From Defluviicoccus sp. (GTDB lineage Bacteria; Pseudomonadota; Alphaproteobacteria; MPNO01): a DNA stretch of 43,984 nucleotides. Below the pieces are notes generated by a model, which was not told the origin of the DNA, did no database searches, and saw only the letters and a program-made list of their open reading frames with translations. How positions within the stretch are numbered: the first letter of the stretch is position 1; each line of letters begins with the position of its first letter. Position numbers and translations under genes: made by a program. The DNA lies in the NCBI GenBank assembly GCA_028821395.1, contig JAPPGP010000007.1:1-43984 (forward strand), in the 5' to 3' direction. Shown here one piece after another: positions 24,690-33,378 of the stretch.

Positions 24690-25811
24690 ATGACGACTCA
24701 AGTAGGGGGGAACCTCGCCAGCTGCTTCGCGGCCGATGCCTACACGGAGCGGGCCTTGCGGGAGGGCCTCGCGGGCCACGAAGTCAGGATGCAGAGGGGA
24801 AATGCCGGGATCGCGTTGCGCAACCTCGCCGCGGAGCCAGCGTCGCGCCTGGTCTTCGTCGACCTCGACGGAGTGTCCGATCCAGGGGAAACGGCTAGGC
24901 AGTTGACCCGGGTTTGTGCGTTTCAAAGCTCCCTGGTGGCGATCGGGTCGACGGATTCCGCGCAATTCAGCCGGGAGCTCTTGCGGATCGGATTCGCGGA
25001 CTACCTGGTGAAGCCGCTTTCGGCCGCGACCGTTCGCGAATGCGGCGCCGCGCTGATGGATCTTGCTCCGGAATATTCGCATGCTGGTCGGGTCGTAGCA
25101 TTCGCCGGCAATACGGGCTCCGGGACTTCGACCCTGGTTGCATCCGTTGCGCGTGAACTCGTGGCCAGAGGCCTCACTGCCACGGTGATCGACCTCGACC
25201 CCATCTCCAGCAAGCTGTCGCGCCTGCTGGGGGCCGAGCCAGGGGACGGCTTGGAGACTCTGCTGTCTCCCGCCGAGGTCGACCCGCCCGTGACCGCGGA
25301 GACCTCCAGCGACCGGGGATGGGTCGAGCGCATATGCGTCCCCGCCGCGCCCGGGATATCGCTCGTAGCATACGGGTCCGCCGGTCCGCAGATCAAACCG
25401 CCCGGAGCCGCGCCCTTGGAGATGATGCTCACGCAGCTCGCCAACCGTGCCCATGTCGTGCTGGTGGCGGGCCTGCGCGATCCCGCAATCGAGCTGGGGG
25501 TAATGCGGCGGGCCGACTCACGGGTGCTCGTCTTCGAGCCGACATTGCTGAGCATCAGCGCCGCGGCCTGCCGTTTGGCATGGCTGGACGAGGACTATCC
25601 CGCCCTGCTTGTGCAGTCCTCGACGAGAATGCGGCGCTACGGGCTGTCGGCCGCCCATGTCCGCTACGCTCTGGCGGAGCGCAACCCCGACGTAATCGTT
25701 CCCTTCGAGCCGGCGCTGCATGGCGCGTCGACCGGAAAGTCCGCGCGCCATCCGCGGCGGGGCTATCGCAAGGCCATCAGGCAGGTAGCAGAACGGGTAG
25801 GGCCCAGTTGA
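24690..25811 (+). CDS. TadZ/CpaE-like protein 1, with degenerate ATPase motifs
   Basis: TadZ/CpaE proteins localise the pilus machine to a pole and recruit CpaF. This 373-residue copy has an atypical receiver domain (about 5-125; VFVDLDGVSD, GFADYLVKPLSAATV) and a MinD/ParA-like domain (about 133-370; FAGNTGSGTSTLVASVA). The deviant Walker A lacks both the signature lysine and the GK lysine. The Walker B position reads VVLVAGL, where an aspartate would be expected (VVVDL), so ATP hydrolysis is unlikely and ATP binding doubtful. It lies between the small exported protein gene and the tadE genes. A second, larger TadZ follows at 27657. It is probably a non-catalytic partner or scaffold. Confidence 0.82.
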   Translation: MTTQVGGNLASCFAADAYTERALREGLAGHEVRMQRGNAGIALRNLAAEPASRLVFVDLDGVSDPGETARQLTRVCAFQSSLVAIGSTDSAQFSRELLRIGFADYLVKPLSAATVRECGAALMDLAPEYSHAGRVVAFAGNTGSGTSTLVASVARELVARGLTATVIDLDPISSKLSRLLGAEPGDGLETLLSPAEVDPPVTAETSSDRGWVERICVPAAPGISLVAYGSAGPQIKPPGAAPLEMMLTQLANRAHVVLVAGLRDPAIELGVMRRADSRVLVFEPTLLSISAAACRLAWLDEDYPALLVQSSTRMRRYGLSAAHVRYALAERNPDVIVPFEPALHGASTGKSARHPRRGYRKAIRQVAERVGPS

Positions 25812-26240
25812 AAGGCCGGAGGAAAGTGCGACGCGCGCGCGGCTGGTGCGATCGGGACGAGCTGAAACTCCTTGCTCTCCCCGGGCGGTAGGGCCCAGCC
25901 GCATCCCACGCGGACAGCAATCGCTGTCGGCCTCGCGTTCTCCCCGGGACCGGTGCTGCGCGTTTCGTCGTTTGGCGGGGCCTCACGGTTCGGCTTTACC
26001 GCCGAAAAAACCATTTGACCGTCTTTGACAAAAACAATATGACGATGCTCCGACATCGGTAGTAACGATATTTCAGCGCCTCAGTGATCGTGCTCCGATT
26101 TGCAGACATTCCCTGCACAGCGTCCACGAAGCGAGCGGGTCCACCGCCGGAAATCGCGGCCGCACGGGGCAACCGGCGGTGGCATGCGCCACGGCTGGAA
26201 TCCTGACGTTTGGCGACCGGAGCGGAAGAAGAGCTTGAAC
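25812..26240. other. 429-base gap with an internal promoter before the tadE genes
   Basis: No convincing gene is present. The stretch holds a small inverted repeat (TTCGGC 25989-25994 and GCCGAA 26001-26006) and a promoter at 26015-26043, so the tadE-to-kinase genes probably have their own transcript. The long leader after the promoter is non-coding as far as I can see. Confidence 0.5.
26015..26043 (+). promoter_or_regulatory. Sigma-70-like promoter of the tadE-cpaF operon
   Basis: TTGACC (26015-26020) and TATGAC (26038-26043) are separated by exactly 17 bases in a locally AT-rich segment. A second TTGACA at 26025-26030 has no good -10 box. Transcription would start near 26050, about 190 bases before the first tadE start codon. 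Confidence 0.55.
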
Positions 26241-26744
26241 ATGGCGCGTCCTGTCCGAACCGTCCGAGCATTCTTGAATGAGCGGGGCGCCGCCGCGGCG
26301 GTGCCGACGGCTATCACGGTTTCGCTCCTGGTCGCGGCATTCGTCGGATTGATGGAAATCGTACATTCGGCCTATTCCGCCGACCGGATGGCACGCGCCG
26401 CCCGGGCGGCGGCACGGGCGGTGGCTTTGCTACCGGACAGAGCCGCGAGCGCGAGCACCCTCGAAGCCATCGCCTGCGCCGCCATCCGAAGGGAGCTTGC
26501 CCTCGACGCGGGGTTCCATTGCGGGACCACGTGGACGCTTTCAGTCAAGGGCAACATCGCACCTGAGACATTGCTCGACGCCCAAGCGGGCGGCAGCGGG
26601 GACTTGGTGGTCGTCCGCATCGGCTGGGACAGGGCGCCATGGCAGCTCGGTCGGCTGCTCGGCGGCTCCGATGGAGGCCAGGCCGCAGCCTCTCGTGAGT
26701 TCGCCGTCGCAGTGGCACGGCACGAATCCGAGGTGGGGGGCTGA
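26241..26744 (+). CDS. TadE-like minor pseudopilin lacking the conserved glutamate
   Basis: This 167-residue protein has one N-terminal membrane helix and a periplasmic tail, the TadE layout. The leader MARPVRTVRAFLNERG is followed by AAAAVPTAITVSLLVAAFVG, where TadE normally shows a G-xxxx-E-F pattern; the glutamate at +5 is replaced. A helical segment rich in Ala and Arg (YSADRMARAARAAARAVAL) and two cysteines follow. It probably stays in the membrane as a minor pilus-initiating subunit. Start ATG 26241 has a purine-rich GAAGAAGAG upstream. The next tadE-like gene begins 6 bases after its stop, so they are co-translated. Confidence 0.7.
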   Translation: MARPVRTVRAFLNERGAAAAVPTAITVSLLVAAFVGLMEIVHSAYSADRMARAARAAARAVALLPDRAASASTLEAIACAAIRRELALDAGFHCGTTWTLSVKGNIAPETLLDAQAGGSGDLVVVRIGWDRAPWQLGRLLGGSDGGQAAASREFAVAVARHESEVGG

Positions 26745-26750
26745 TTCCGC

Positions 26751-27407
26751 ATGACCCCTTGGTCCCGGTCTCTTCTACGCGCATTCGGGCGCGACTGTTG
26801 CGGGTCCGCGGGTATCGAGCTTGCCCTTGGCAGTGTTGCGTTGCTCGCAATCGCGTTGGCGTGCTTCGACCTGTACTCCCTGGTCCGGGTGAACTCCGGC
26901 TCGGCGCGCAGTGCAGTCGTTATGGCGGACTACGTTTCGCGCGAAGCCGCCCCCGACGGGGATCAAATGGCCGCGCTCGGGAAGTTCCTGCGCCAGACCG
27001 AGTTCGGCGCTCCGTCGGACTTGGTCTACGTGGTGACCGCGGTCCAGCGCCCGACGGACGATGGCCCGGCCGTGGTCTTGTGGGCCGACAATGCGATCCG
27101 GCTTGGCGATCCTACGGCGGTCCAGGCGCTCGCAGGAAGGTGCGCCCAGCGGGCCGCCAGCGGCTGGAGGGCAACCCTGCTCGGCCCGCCGGAAGCCTCC
27201 GGATTGCATAAGGGCGAGGTGGCGATCGTCGCGGAGGTCTGCGCACGCCCCAGCAGGGAGGGGCTGCTGAGCAGTCGACTGGTCGCCGGAGATCTGTACG
27301 GCATGCACATCTTGCCGATGCGCGACCCCGACCAGATCCCGTCGAGCCCGGTTCGCTCCACGTCTTCGGCACCCGCTGGCAGCGCGGCCGGGAACCCGAC
27401 GGCTTGA
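26751..27407 (+). CDS. TadE/TadF-like minor pseudopilin
   Basis: This 218-residue protein starts with a short leader ending in CCG, followed by SAGIELALGSVALLAIALAC, the type IVb pseudopilin helix with glutamate at +5 as in TadE/TadF. Residues 40-190 form a periplasmic domain with several cysteines, and the last 25 residues are serine/proline-rich and probably disordered. It is likely cut by the CpaA peptidase and helps start or cap the pilus. It is partnered with the glutamate-lacking gene just upstream, and the pair takes the place of the usual TadE-TadF. No full TadG with a vWA domain is present in the locus. Confidence 0.7.
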   Translation: MTPWSRSLLRAFGRDCCGSAGIELALGSVALLAIALACFDLYSLVRVNSGSARSAVVMADYVSREAAPDGDQMAALGKFLRQTEFGAPSDLVYVVTAVQRPTDDGPAVVLWADNAIRLGDPTAVQALAGRCAQRAASGWRATLLGPPEASGLHKGEVAIVAEVCARPSREGLLSSRLVAGDLYGMHILPMRDPDQIPSSPVRSTSSAPAGSAAGNPTA

Positions 27408-27427
27408 ATGGGGATGCGGAAGGGATC

Positions 27428-27643
27428 ATGCGCCAGCTCCGCCGTAGGTCGTGCGACAGGGAAGCCGCCCAGAATTCGCGTGGGATGGAGAGAGCCCCGT
27501 TCGTCGTGCCGGCATGTTCGGTCTCAGGATCGACTCCGGCCCGACCGGTCGCATTCGGCGCTCAGGGTCGAGGGCCTCGTCGACCGTCTCCCTGGCTGCT
27601 GAGCGGCCCGCGATCCGAATTGCCGATGACAGCAACGCCATGA
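27428..27643 (+). CDS. Possible small ORF between tadF-like and tadZ2
   Basis: This 71-codon frame begins at ATG 27428 with a good ribosome binding site, GGAAGGGATC, and ends 13 bases before the second tadZ start. The product is arginine- and proline-rich, matches no family I know, and has weak third-position GC bias, so it may be only a translated leader. If not coding, the stretch 27408-27656 is untranslated spacer. Confidence 0.25.
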   Translation: MRQLRRRSCDREAAQNSRGMERAPFVVPACSVSGSTPARPVAFGAQGRGPRRPSPWLLSGPRSELPMTATP

Positions 27644-27656
27644 CCGAACCCTCTCC

Positions 27657-30035
27657 ATGCCGGCCGACTTTGAGAGCCACGCCTCACTGACGGCCCCGAA
27701 AATGCTGCCGATCTCTTCTCCCGCCAGTGTGGCCGCTCCGGTCCCGGGCTCTCCCGGCTCTGGCTTGCCGTTTCATTCGCAGCTTGAGCGCGCCCTCGTG
27801 GAAGGTCTCCTGGAAGATCGATGCGTCTCGTCGGCAGAAGGCGATCGACCGCGCGGTCCCTCGCTTGCCGCCGGGCCGACGCTCCGCGGCGCCGCGGCGC
27901 CGGACGGGCCGGTTCCCACCCGGAGGGCCGGAGCACCGTTCGCGGCCGCGACGATGGAGAACGCTCCGCCAAGTCTCATGCCGCCTTTCCGCGATCCCCA
28001 TGGGTTCGTCTCGAAGAAGCTGCCCCTTGGCCCGGAGGACCGCGAAGAGGCCGACCCCGCCGCGAAGGCGGCGGACGCCGAAATGTCCGTCGAATTGGAG
28101 CGAGCGCTCCTGCGAGACCTCGACGATGCTGCCCCGCTCCCGTCGGGCGATGCGATTCTGTCCGGCTCCGCGAACGGGGTGCCGGCGGAGGGGCGGGCCG
28201 GCGGCGCGGTCGCCGAGATCGAACCCGCCCTCCGCGAAGATGTCGGCGATGCCGAAGACGACTCCTCGGGAGGGCTTGCGCCGGCCTCGTCGGTCTTGCC
28301 GGAAGAGGCCATGGCGGACCCGGCCCATGTGACGCAGGAGGCGCCGACGGAAGCCGAACCCCGCTTCCCGGAATCGGATCCCCGGGAGCCACGGATCGAT
28401 GCCGATCTCGAAGACGCTCTGCTGGAGGGACTTTCGGAAGTCCCGTCCGACTCCTCGGCAAAGAGCGGTCCACAGAGCCCGCGCGGCGATCGAGGCTCCG
28501 CCGCCGCGGAATCGTACTTCGAGCCGGTTTCCCGCCCGGAACCCGGCAGTTCGGCTTCCGATCTCGAGAGCGTGCTACGGGCAGCTCTCACGGAATTCAC
28601 TGAAGTCGTCTCGGAAGAGGCCCATCGAGCCCCCGTCCCCGCGGCGGAGGTCGAAGACGCACACCCACCGGTGCCCGACATGGAGGCGGACGAAGGGGAT
28701 GTGGGCGGTGACTCCCCTTCCGGCGCCTACCGCGTCTCCGCAAGCGACCGGGATCGGCAAGACATGGCGCGCGCGCCGGCGCCGGATCCTGGCCGCTCGA
28801 CCGACGTTTCGGAGACCCGCCCGTCTGAATCGGTCCTGGAAGCGGGCGAAGGCGACGAGGCGGGAGAATTCGCTCCACCGAGGCGCGACAGCCCGGTCGC
28901 CGCCCTCGCCTTCGCCACCGATCCCGATACGGAAGACAGGCTTCGCGAGGGATTGCTGCATTTCGAGACCGCATCGGCCGGCTTCGAAGATCCGCAGGTA
29001 TGGCCCGGCGGGCTACGCGCGGCAATCGCGGCACTCGCCGACGGCTACTCGACCAGGCTGGTCATCGTGGATATCGACGGTGTCGCCTTTCCCGCGGGGG
29101 CCATCAATGAGCTGGCCGAAGTGTGCGAAATCGGCACCCACGTCATCGCGATCGGCTCCGACGACAGCGCGCGGCTCAGCCGCGAACTTCTCTTCGCAGG
29201 GGTGAGCGACTATCTCGTCAAGCCCGTCACCGCGGAACAAGTCCACGGAGCCGCCACCCGAGCCACGGCAAGCGATCGGGGCCGCCCGTTGCGGGGTTGC
29301 GTGGCCGGGTTTGTCGGCACCGGCGGGAGCGGCACGACGACGGTGGCGGCTGCGACCGCCGTTCTGGCCGCGAAGCGGGGAAGCTACGTCTCCGTCCTCG
29401 ATCTGAACCGCGGCGTTTCTTCCTTGGCCCTCCTCCTGGATATCGAACCCGCGGCAGGACTCGATGAACTCCTGGACGTCGCGGGACGCTCCGAGACGGA
29501 TCCGCAGATGGTGGATGGCGTGCGTGCGGGCCGCTCGGAGCGCATTTCCCTGTACGCCTATCGTTGGAGCCCCTCTCCGGGCGCGCCCCCCCAACTGCCG
29601 GCGGTAAGCTGGCTGCTGACGGAGCTGCGGCAGCGCACGCAGCTCGTGCTGGTCGACGGATTGCAGGACACGGAATCGAGCTTCGCGCTGCTGGACGAGG
29701 TCGACACGCGCGTCGTGACGGTCGAGGGTGCCTTCCGGGCCGCGCGAATTCTCCAGCGTCTCGGTGAGACCTCGCCCAGCCTGTTGGTGCAGAACCATAC
29801 CCGGGCGTTCCGGCGGCGCGAGGGCTCGGACCTGCTCCGCGGCGCGGGGATCGGCTCCCCTGCGGATATCGTCATTCCGTTCGAACCGTCGCTGCCCGGG
29901 ATCGCCGACCGGGGATGGCCGCAAGGCAGGTTGCCGCGCGGCGTCAGGAAACCCCTCGCCGCGCTCGCCGACAGGGTGTTGACGCCGCCATGGCCCGAGT
30001 CGCGTGACGTGGATCGACCGCCGCGGGGGGTGTGA
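27657..30035 (+). CDS. TadZ/CpaE-like protein 2 with long repeated, disordered N-terminal extension
   Basis: The C-terminal third (about residues 425-770) matches the first TadZ: an atypical receiver domain (VIVDIDGVAFPAG, GVSDYLVKPVTAEQV) and a MinD-like domain (FVGTGGSGTTTVAAA near 548, LVLVDGLQD with the Walker B aspartate kept). Both Walker A lysines are missing. The first 420 residues are unlike usual TadZ: acidic, proline-rich linkers separating copies of a short helix, LERALVEGLLE (43), ELERALLRDL (147), EIEPALREDV (187), DLEDALLEGL (249) and DLESVLRAAL (302), each resembling the receiver's own first helix, TEDRLREGLL (425). The start is uncertain because no ribosome binding site precedes ATG 27657. 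It probably recruits several partners at the pilus base. Confidence 0.8.
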   Translation: MPADFESHASLTAPKMLPISSPASVAAPVPGSPGSGLPFHSQLERALVEGLLEDRCVSSAEGDRPRGPSLAAGPTLRGAAAPDGPVPTRRAGAPFAAATMENAPPSLMPPFRDPHGFVSKKLPLGPEDREEADPAAKAADAEMSVELERALLRDLDDAAPLPSGDAILSGSANGVPAEGRAGGAVAEIEPALREDVGDAEDDSSGGLAPASSVLPEEAMADPAHVTQEAPTEAEPRFPESDPREPRIDADLEDALLEGLSEVPSDSSAKSGPQSPRGDRGSAAAESYFEPVSRPEPGSSASDLESVLRAALTEFTEVVSEEAHRAPVPAAEVEDAHPPVPDMEADEGDVGGDSPSGAYRVSASDRDRQDMARAPAPDPGRSTDVSETRPSESVLEAGEGDEAGEFAPPRRDSPVAALAFATDPDTEDRLREGLLHFETASAGFEDPQVWPGGLRAAIAALADGYSTRLVIVDIDGVAFPAGAINELAEVCEIGTHVIAIGSDDSARLSRELLFAGVSDYLVKPVTAEQVHGAATRATASDRGRPLRGCVAGFVGTGGSGTTTVAAATAVLAAKRGSYVSVLDLNRGVSSLALLLDIEPAAGLDELLDVAGRSETDPQMVDGVRAGRSERISLYAYRWSPSPGAPPQLPAVSWLLTELRQRTQLVLVDGLQDTESSFALLDEVDTRVVTVEGAFRAARILQRLGETSPSLLVQNHTRAFRRREGSDLLRGAGIGSPADIVIPFEPSLPGIADRGWPQGRLPRGVRKPLAALADRVLTPPWPESRDVDRPPRGV

Positions 30036-30037
30036 AA

Positions 30038-31432
30038 ATGCCTGCGCGAGCATTCGGCCGCAAAGCCCGTTCCGACCTCCCGTCCCCGCCGCCCGGCCCG
30101 GCCGCTCCCGCTGTCCCTTCCAAGACGGTAGCGGCGGAGAGACCTGGAACGCCCCGCTCCGGCGGTTCCGCGGTGGCCGAAATCGTCGCGCGGATTCACC
30201 CGATCATCGTCAAGTCGATGGACATGACCAAGATCGCCGGGCTCAACAACGCGCAACTCGCCAACCAACTCCTGGCGTTTCTCGATTCCGATGAAGCGGC
30301 AACTCCGGATCTCAGCCCGCTGGATCGACAACGCGTGGTCACCGAGCTGGTGAACGACATCAAGGGGCTCGGACCGATAGAGCCGCTGCTCCTCGATCCC
30401 GAGATCTCGGACATCCTGATCAACGGCATGGATTCGGTGTACATCGAGCGCCGCGGTCGATTGGAACGGGTCGACGTGCGGTTCCGCGATCGCCAGCACC
30501 TGCTCCACATCGCGCAGCGAATCGCCGGTCAGGTGGGCCGCAGGGTCGATGAATCGAGCCCGATGGTCGATGCGCGCCTCGCCGACGGGTCGCGCGTCAA
30601 CATCATAATTCCGCCTCTCGCCCTCGACGGCGCTGCGATCTCGATACGCCGGTTCGTTATCCGCGGCGTGAGCCTGCCGGACATGGCGGAACGCGAGGTG
30701 CTTTCTTCCGCCATGGCGGATCTGTTTCGCGTCGCGGTCAAGGCACGGATCAACATCCTGATCAGCGGCGGCACGGGCGCGGGAAAGACCACCTTCCTGA
30801 ACGCGCTTTCACGGGAAATCGACGATAGCGAGAGGCTCGTAACGATCGAGGACGCGGCCGAGCTTCAACTGCAGCAGCCTCACGTCATTCGCCTCGAGAC
30901 GCGGACCATGAGCGCCGAGGGGACAGGCCGGGTGACGATGCAGGATCTGCTCGTCAACACGCTGCGGATGCGCCCCGACAGGATCATTGTCGGCGAGGTT
31001 CGGGGCGCGGAAGCGAACGAGATGCTGCAGGCCATGAACACCGGACACCCGGGTTCGATGTGCACGCTGCACGCCAACACCCCGAGGGACGCGCTGACCC
31101 GGCTGGAAAACATGCTGATGATGGGCGGCAGCGATATGCCGCTCCCGGCCTTGCGGCGCCAAATCGCCGCAAGCATCGACCTGATAGTCCAGCTTACGCG
31201 CATGCGCTCGGGCCACCGCTGCGTGACCAGCGCCACGAACGTGGTGGGGATCGAGAACGACGTGGTGACAACGGAGGAAATCTGGCGCCGGCGGCCGGGC
31301 GAAGGTCAGCATGTCTTCGAGACTTCGGGCCGGCAGCCTTCGTGGATGGACGCGGTCGACGCCGTCAACATGCGTGAATCCGTCCTGGCCGCGCTGCAGA
31401 ACGATCCCCGCATCGGGGAGACGGAGACTTGA
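30038..31432 (+). CDS. cpaF: Tad pilus assembly ATPase CpaF/TadA
   Basis: This secretion ATPase of the VirB11/GspE superfamily powers Flp pilus polymerisation, and probably retraction, at the inner membrane. The 464-residue protein has a proline-rich N-terminus, an all-helical N-terminal domain (about 45-120), and the RecA-like core with Walker A ISGGTGAGKTTFLNAL (about 243-258), the Asp box near VTIEDAAELQL, Walker B RPDRIIVGEVRG and the His box MCTLHANTPRDALTRLE. All key residues are intact. ATG 30038 follows a run of six G by 7 bases and overlaps the end of tadZ2; GTG 30032 is an alternative. TadB follows with overlapping stop and start. Confidence 0.93.
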   Translation: MPARAFGRKARSDLPSPPPGPAAPAVPSKTVAAERPGTPRSGGSAVAEIVARIHPIIVKSMDMTKIAGLNNAQLANQLLAFLDSDEAATPDLSPLDRQRVVTELVNDIKGLGPIEPLLLDPEISDILINGMDSVYIERRGRLERVDVRFRDRQHLLHIAQRIAGQVGRRVDESSPMVDARLADGSRVNIIIPPLALDGAAISIRRFVIRGVSLPDMAEREVLSSAMADLFRVAVKARINILISGGTGAGKTTFLNALSREIDDSERLVTIEDAAELQLQQPHVIRLETRTMSAEGTGRVTMQDLLVNTLRMRPDRIIVGEVRGAEANEMLQAMNTGHPGSMCTLHANTPRDALTRLENMLMMGGSDMPLPALRRQIAASIDLIVQLTRMRSGHRCVTSATNVVGIENDVVTTEEIWRRRPGEGQHVFETSGRQPSWMDAVDAVNMRESVLAALQNDPRIGETET

Positions 31433-32391
31433 GCGTCCTCGCATTTTCATTGACAGCGGGGGGAGCAGTCGCGCTTCTCAACGTCTTCGTATACCTCCTG
31501 CTGCGCAGCCGCGACAGGAAATTTCGCCGGCGCCTCGACTTCGCCGCCGCCCCGGTGAACGGAAGTGCCGGTGTCGAGCACGTCCAGGTCGACGCCCAAG
31601 TCTTTCGGCCGTCTCAGGGGCGCTCGCGGATCACCAGATTTTGGCGGGCTGTAGAGTCTCGCTACCCCTTGCTCGATACGCGGCGCTCGCTGCCATCCGC
31701 CTGCGGTCTCGGACTCGCCGCAGCGGCCGGTCTGTGGTTCTCGATGTGGTTCCTCAAGGTGCCTTCGGGATGGTGGACCATCCCGGTGGTCTCGCTAGGC
31801 GGCGTGTTCGCGACGTTTTACGCGATGTCCTGGTTTCACGCCCGGAGAGCGGCGGAGTTCACTCGCCAGTTCCCCGAAATCATCGATCAGGTCGTCAGGT
31901 TGTCGGGCGCCGGCGTGCCCGCCCTGGAAGCAATTGCGGTCGTCGCCGAAGACGCCCGACCGCCCGTTCAACCGGTGTTGCGCGCTGTCGGCGATGCGCT
32001 GGTCGCGGGGCTGGATGCCGACACCGCTCTGAGGAGCGTGTCGGCGCGCGTACGCCTTTCCGATTTCACGCTATTCGCTGCGGTCATAAGTCTTCAACGG
32101 CGCTCCGGCGGTGGAGTTTCGACCGCGTTCTCGAACCTTTCGCGCGCTCTGCGCGACCGGCGCGGTGTCGCGTTGAAAGCTCGATCTTCCACTGCGCAGA
32201 CCCGCATCACACTGGTGATCTTGTCTCTGATGCCCGTGCTCGTCCTATTGGCTCAAAACTTCATCTCTCCGCAATCCGTCGCGATCCTGTTCGGTACCGC
32301 GCAGGGAAACAGCCTGCTGCATTGGGGGGTCGGCATGATCGTGGCGGGGCTCGTCCTGGCCCGGACCATCGCCGCGCGAGTGGAGCAATAG
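31429..32391 (+). CDS. tadB: Tad pilus inner-membrane platform protein TadB
   Basis: TadB is a GspF-like platform protein that turns CpaF motion into pilin extraction. The 320-residue product has an N-terminal helix (about 1-25), two middle hydrophobic segments (about 90-125), a T2SSF cytoplasmic domain (FPEIIDQVVRLSGAGVPALE, about 145-265) and C-terminal helices (about 265-312). Start TTG 31429 overlaps the cpaF stop (TTGA) and has GGAGA just upstream, indicating translational coupling. The length is normal for the family. Confidence 0.9.
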   Translation: MSVLAFSLTAGGAVALLNVFVYLLLRSRDRKFRRRLDFAAAPVNGSAGVEHVQVDAQVFRPSQGRSRITRFWRAVESRYPLLDTRRSLPSACGLGLAAAAGLWFSMWFLKVPSGWWTIPVVSLGGVFATFYAMSWFHARRAAEFTRQFPEIIDQVVRLSGAGVPALEAIAVVAEDARPPVQPVLRAVGDALVAGLDADTALRSVSARVRLSDFTLFAAVISLQRRSGGGVSTAFSNLSRALRDRRGVALKARSSTAQTRITLVILSLMPVLVLLAQNFISPQSVAILFGTAQGNSLLHWGVGMIVAGLVLARTIAARVEQ

Positions 32392-32393
32392 CG

Positions 32394-33377
32394 ATGAAGG
32401 ACTTGTCGATCGTGAATTCCATGCTCCCGTTGGCGGGTGTCGTCGCAGGCGTCGTATTCGCCCTGCTTCTCGCTCCCATCGTGTTCCGGGAGACCAGGCG
32501 CGTGCGCGCCATCGACCGCCGGCTGGCGACACCGCGCGGCCAAGCGACGACGTCCACCCCGTCGAGGCGCAGCCCGGAGCGGTCCCGGAGCTTGGCGCGG
32601 ACGGGGAAGTGGGGGTTGTCCGTCCTCCGCCTCGGCTCGATGCTGGTCCCGGTGGGCGCCGGCGAACGCGAGAAGCTGGCGCAGCTGCTGCGGAATGGCG
32701 GCTTCGGTCAAAGCGAAGCGCTCTCCATCTTCCTTTCTGCGAAGCTGGCCAGCTCGCTGTCTTTGGGCGCGGGAGCCGGGCTCTGGGCAGCCAGCTCGAA
32801 CCTGTTCGGAAATCACGCCTACTTCGTAGCGATAGCAGCCCTGGCGGCGGTCGTCATCGGCGGCATCCTCCCGGAATACGTCCTCCGCAATCTGGCCGCG
32901 CGCCGCGCCCGCCGGATGGCGTCGGCGCTTCCCGATGCCCTTGACATGATGGTCATGTGTCTCGGTGCCGGGCTCACGGTCGAGCGCGCGATCTTGACGG
33001 TGGCCGAGACGCTGGCGCCGATCGAGCGGAATCTCGCGAAAGAATTCAGGCAGATCGAGGCGGAGCTGCGCTTGGCTGCCGACCGCCGCGCCATGCTTGA
33101 GGATTACTACCGCCGCACCGACATCGACGGGCTGCGCGACTTCGCAATGGCGCTGATCCAGAGCGATCGCTACGGCACGCCGCTCTCGGAGGCCATGAAG
33201 GCCATAGCGGCAGACGAGCGTCTGCAGAAGGCCGCGCGGATCACTGCACAGGCCGAGCGTCTTCCGGTCCTGCTGACACTGCCGATGCTGCTCTTCGTGG
33301 TGCCCGGCACCGTGCTTCTTGTGGCGGGGCCGGCGTTTCTTTCCGCGATCAGAGCACTCGGCACCTTAGGTGGGTAA
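32394..33377 (+). CDS. tadC: Tad pilus inner-membrane platform protein TadC
   Basis: TadC pairs with TadB to form the inner-membrane platform. The protein has 327 residues with a first membrane helix (about 10-30), a soluble linker, two middle membrane helices (about 115-155), the T2SSF domain (ALPDALDMMVMCLGAGLTVE, about 175-295) and two C-terminal helices (about 285-322). The start ATG 32394 is 2 bases after the TadB stop. The next gene, a cytochrome peroxidase, begins just after its end and seems co-transcribed, which is unusual for Tad loci. Confidence 0.9.
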   Translation: MKDLSIVNSMLPLAGVVAGVVFALLLAPIVFRETRRVRAIDRRLATPRGQATTSTPSRRSPERSRSLARTGKWGLSVLRLGSMLVPVGAGEREKLAQLLRNGGFGQSEALSIFLSAKLASSLSLGAGAGLWAASSNLFGNHAYFVAIAALAAVVIGGILPEYVLRNLAARRARRMASALPDALDMMVMCLGAGLTVERAILTVAETLAPIERNLAKEFRQIEAELRLAADRRAMLEDYYRRTDIDGLRDFAMALIQSDRYGTPLSEAMKAIAADERLQKAARITAQAERLPVLLTLPMLLFVVPGTVLLVAGPAFLSAIRALGTLGG

Positions 33378-33378
33378 A

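Noticed and set aside
25989..26006. Intrinsic terminator after tadZ1 (TTCGGC / GCCGAA hairpin)
   Set aside because: On the plus strand the hairpin is followed by As rather than Ts, so it does not fit an intrinsic terminator for tadZ1.
26081..26317. Small minus-strand frame over the tadE start
   Set aside because: It overlaps a well-supported pseudopilin start and has no domain or ribosome binding site.
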